Position numbers and translations under genes: made by a program. From Pseudomonadota bacterium (GTDB lineage: Bacteria; Pseudomonadota; Alphaproteobacteria; Sphingomonadales; Sphingomonadaceae): a stretch of 8,797 nucleotides of DNA. The notes under the pieces were generated by a model. The model did no database searches, was not told the origin of the DNA, and saw nothing but the letters and a program-made list of their open reading frames with translations. Below are positions 7,401 through 8,797 of the stretch, one piece after another. The stretch covers positions 1 to 8,797 of the forward strand of contig JAEWJQ010000198.1 of the NCBI GenBank assembly GCA_023386515.1. The letters are read 5' to 3'. Each line of letters opens with the position of its first letter. Positions within the stretch are counted from its first letter, which is position 1.

Positions 7401-8797
7401 GTCGTCGCCCATCGACCCGACGGCTTCCTTCGCGCCATCGACCATCGGCGACAGGATCAGCTCCATGTCCTCCAGCGTCTGGCCGGCGGCGACCTGGCGC
7501 CGGGTCAGCTCGGCGCGATCGAAGCGCACGGTGGCGTCCGGCCCCTCGGGCAGGTCGCGCATCGCGTGGAATTCGCCGATCATCGCGGCATAGTCATGCT
7601 CGCCGGCGATCCGGTCCTTGACCTCGCGATCGTTGAACACGCGGCCCTCGTCGAGGTCGACGGCGATCATCTGGCCCGGCCCGAGCCGGCCCTTGGCGAC
7701 GATCGTCGATTCGGGCACCACCACCATGCCGCTTTCCGAGCCGACGATGAGCAGCCCGTCGGCGGTCTGGGTGTAGCGCAGCGGGCGCAGCGCATTGCGG
7801 TCGACGCCGCCGACCGCCCAGCGCCCGTCGGTCATCGCCAGCGCCGCCGGCCCGTCCCACGGCTCCATCACCGAGGCGAGATACTGATACATGGCGGCAT
7901 GGTCCGCAGGCGTGTCGAGATCCTTCTGCCACGCTTCCGGCACCAGCATGATCTTGGCGGTCGGCGCGTCGCGGCCCGACCGACAGATCGTCTCGAACAC
8001 CGCGTCGAGCGCGGCGGTGTCGCTGGCGCCGGCCGGGATCACGGGCTTGATGTCCTCCGAATTGTCGCCGAACGCCGTCGCCGCCATCCGGATCTCGTGG
8101 CTGAGCATCCAGTTCTTGTTGCCGCGGATCGTGTTGATCTCGCCGTTGTGCGCGAGGCAGCGGAACGGCTGCGCCAGCCACCATTGCGGGAAGGTGTTGG
8201 TGGAATAACGCTGGTGGAAGATCGCGACGCGGCTTTCGAACCTTTGGTCTTGCAGGTCTGGGTAGAAGACCGACAGGCTTTCGGCGAGGAACAGGCCCTT
8301 GTAGACGATCGACCGGCAGCTCAGCGAGCAGATGTAGAAGCCCTGGATCTGCGCGGCGATGACCCGCTTCTCGATGCGGCGGCGGATCAGATAGAGGTTC
8401 TTCTCGAACTCGGCGGCGCTGACCTCGTCCGGCATGGGCCCCGCGATCATGATCTGCTCGATCTCCGGCCGGGTCGCCTGCGCCTTCATGCCGATGACGG
8501 AGACGTCGACGGGCACCTGCCGCCAGCCGTAGATGGTGTAACCCGCCTCGATGATCACGCTTTCGACGATCGTCCGGCAGCTTTCCTGCGCGCCGAGGTC
8601 GGTGCGGGGCAGGAAGATCATGCCGACCGCGAGCCGGTTGGGCAGCACCTTGTGACCGGACGCCACGACGGCATCGTCGAAGAAGCGGTGCGGCAGGTCG
8701 ATGTGCAGGCCGGCACCGTCGCCCGTCTTGCCGTCGGCATCGACCGCGCCGCGGTGCCACACCGCCTTCAGCGCGTCGATCGCCGACTGGACGACGC
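4401..8797 (-). CDS. gltB: Glutamate synthase (NADPH-type) large/alpha subunit, N-terminus beyond the window
   Basis: The reading frame enters from the right edge (first full codon at 8795) and runs 1464 residues to TAA. It lacks only a short N-terminal piece. By comparison with relatives, the catalytic Cys1 exposed by propeptide removal should lie about 17-20 residues beyond the edge. Numbering below counts visible residues. Class II glutamine amidotransferase domain, about 1-400: WHRGAVDADGKTGDGAG at the start, RYSTNTFPQWW, and HNGEINTIRGNKNW with the oxyanion-hole pair N217-G218. Central domain from about 430, with VTNPPIDSLRERY. FMN-binding synthase domain about 790-1170: GEGGEDKTRY, ISPPPHHDIYSIEDL, CVKLVS (K982), SGHVGGTGASP. 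The 3Fe-4S cysteines C1085, C1091 and C1096 follow the C-x5-C-x4-C spacing. The C-terminal glycine-rich beta-helix (GXGXG) spans about 1200-1420. The enzyme releases ammonia from glutamine and channels it to 2-oxoglutarate, giving glutamate, with electrons from the GltD beta subunit. The length and bacterial pattern fit the NADPH type. No gltD follows; a secreted peptidase gene does. A GTG at 8762-8760 can look like a start but lies inside the conserved amidotransferase domain. Confidence 0.97.
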   Translation of the reverse strand, partial: VVQSAIDALKAVWHRGAVDADGKTGDGAGLHIDLPHRFFDDAVVASGHKVLPNRLAVGMIFLPRTDLGAQESCRTIVESVIIEAGYTIYGWRQVPVDVSVIGMKAQATRPEIEQIMIAGPMPDEVSAAEFEKNLYLIRRRIEKRVIAAQIQGFYICSLSCRSIVYKGLFLAESLSVFYPDLQDQRFESRVAIFHQRYSTNTFPQWWLAQPFRCLAHNGEINTIRGNKNWMLSHEIRMAATAFGDNSEDIKPVIPAGASDTAALDAVFETICRSGRDAPTAKIMLVPEAWQKDLDTPADHAAMYQYLASVMEPWDGPAALAMTDGRWAVGGVDRNALRPLRYTQTADGLLIVGSESGMVVVPESTIVAKGRLGPGQMIAVDLDEGRVFNDREVKDRIAGEHDYAAMIGEFHAMRDLPEGPDATVRFDRAELTRRQVAAGQTLEDMELILSPMVDGAKEAVGSMGDDTPLAVISDKPRLISQFFRQNFSQVTNPPIDSLRERYVMSLKTRFGNLANILDTEDRRERVLVLDSPVLTGQDWARLRTHFGSSASEIDCTFDADGGPEKLRAAIQRIRNEAEQAVRQGKSELFLTDEHVSEDRVAIAGVLAVAAVHTHLVRKGLRSYASINVRSAECLDTHYYAVLIGVGATTVNAYLAEAAIVDRQSRGLFGDLSLDACLARHRVAIEEGLLKIMSKMGIAVISSYRGGYNFEAVGLSRALVNDLFPGMPAKISGEGYASLHHSAMVRHEQAWDEGVATLPIGGFYRQRHTGETHAYSAQLMHLLQTAVATDSYTSYMQFSRGVADLPPVYLRDLLQFNFPAEGVPVDQVEAITEIRKRFVTPGMSLGALSPEAHETLAIAMNRIGAKAVSGEGGEDKTRYTPYENGDNANSTIKQVASGRFGVTAEYLNACEEIEIKVAQGAQPGEGGQLPGFKVTEFIAKLRHATPGVTLISPPPHHDIYSIEDLAQLIYDLKQINPRARVCVKLVSSAGIGTVAAGVAKAHADVILVSGHVGGTGASPQTSIKYAGAPWEMGLSEVNQVLTLNGLRGRVRLRADGGLKTGRDIVVAAILGAEEFGIGTLSLVAMGCIMVRQCHSNTCPVGVCVQDERLRAKFTGTPEKVINLMTFIAEEVRDILARLGCRSLDEVIGRTELLRQVSRGAEHLDDLDLNPILAKVDATDAERRFSLSTFRNDVPDSLDAQIIKDAAPVFARGEKMQLTYSVRNTHRAVGTRLSSEITRRFGMAKLADGHVTVRLRGSAGQSLGAFLCKGITLEVFGDANDYVGKGLSGGTIIVRPAVSSPLASQDNTIVGNTVLYGATSGTLLAAGQAGERFAVRNSGATVVVEGCGANGCEYMTGGIAVVLGRTGANFGAGMTGGMAFVYDVDDAFERRANPENIVWQRIASAHWEGVLRDLVERHAAVTDSRWSKGLLADWDQALGRFWQVVPKEMLSRQTHPLDDTVELVAAE

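Noticed and set aside
8760..8762. GTG as the start codon of gltB
   Set aside because: The frame continues upstream to the window edge with residues (VVQSAIDALKA) that match the conserved start region of the amidotransferase domain, so the true start is outside.
1..8797. CRISPR arrays, tRNA or rRNA genes, insertion sequences, prophage or defence genes
   Set aside because: I looked for regularly spaced repeats, transposase or integrase motifs and structured RNA genes on both strands and saw none. The four genes and two short spacers account for the window.

Overview
This window reads as ordinary chromosomal DNA from a high-GC alphaproteobacterium. A sphingomonad (Sphingomonas or a close relative) fits best, judging by base composition, the character of the proteins, and GC-rich hairpins placed right after stop codons. 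That assignment is an inference from reading, not from a database comparison. Four protein genes fill almost the whole window, and two of them run off its ends.

Left to right: (1) positions 1-642, minus strand, hold the 5' part of a calcineurin-like phosphoesterase of the PdeM type (ligase-associated DNA damage response endonuclease), cut by the left edge. (2) A 293-base divergent spacer (643-935) carries a perfect GTGACG-CGA-CGTCAC palindrome and extra copies of its TGACG half-site. (3) Positions 936-2879, plus strand, encode a full-length Kup low-affinity K+ uptake transporter. (4) A perfect 12-base-arm hairpin (2880-2905) fills the gap between the converging kup and peptidase genes. (5) Positions 2907-4310, minus strand, encode a secreted M20-family zinc metallohydrolase with a signal peptide. 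(6) A 90-base gap (4311-4400) holds a second GC-rich hairpin, probably the gltB terminator, and the ribosome binding site of the peptidase gene. (7) Positions 4401-8797, minus strand, encode nearly all of the large subunit of NADPH-type glutamate synthase (GltB), cut by the right edge just short of its N-terminal catalytic cysteine.

The genes do not form one pathway. GltB serves nitrogen assimilation (glutamine plus 2-oxoglutarate to two glutamates), Kup serves potassium homeostasis, PdeM belongs to a DNA repair set, and the M20 enzyme probably trims peptides or N-acyl amino acids in the periplasm. gltB and the M20 gene are codirectional, but a hairpin separates them and the peptidase gene has its own Shine-Dalgarno sequence. 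No gltD lies downstream of gltB, and no helicase gene lies upstream of pdeM; both are departures from commonly seen neighbourhoods.

I found no mobile element, CRISPR array, tRNA or rRNA, no frameshift in any of the four genes, and no convincing new biological system. The points most worth a second look are the repeated TGACG half-sites in the pdeM/kup spacer and the two related stop-codon-adjacent hairpins.
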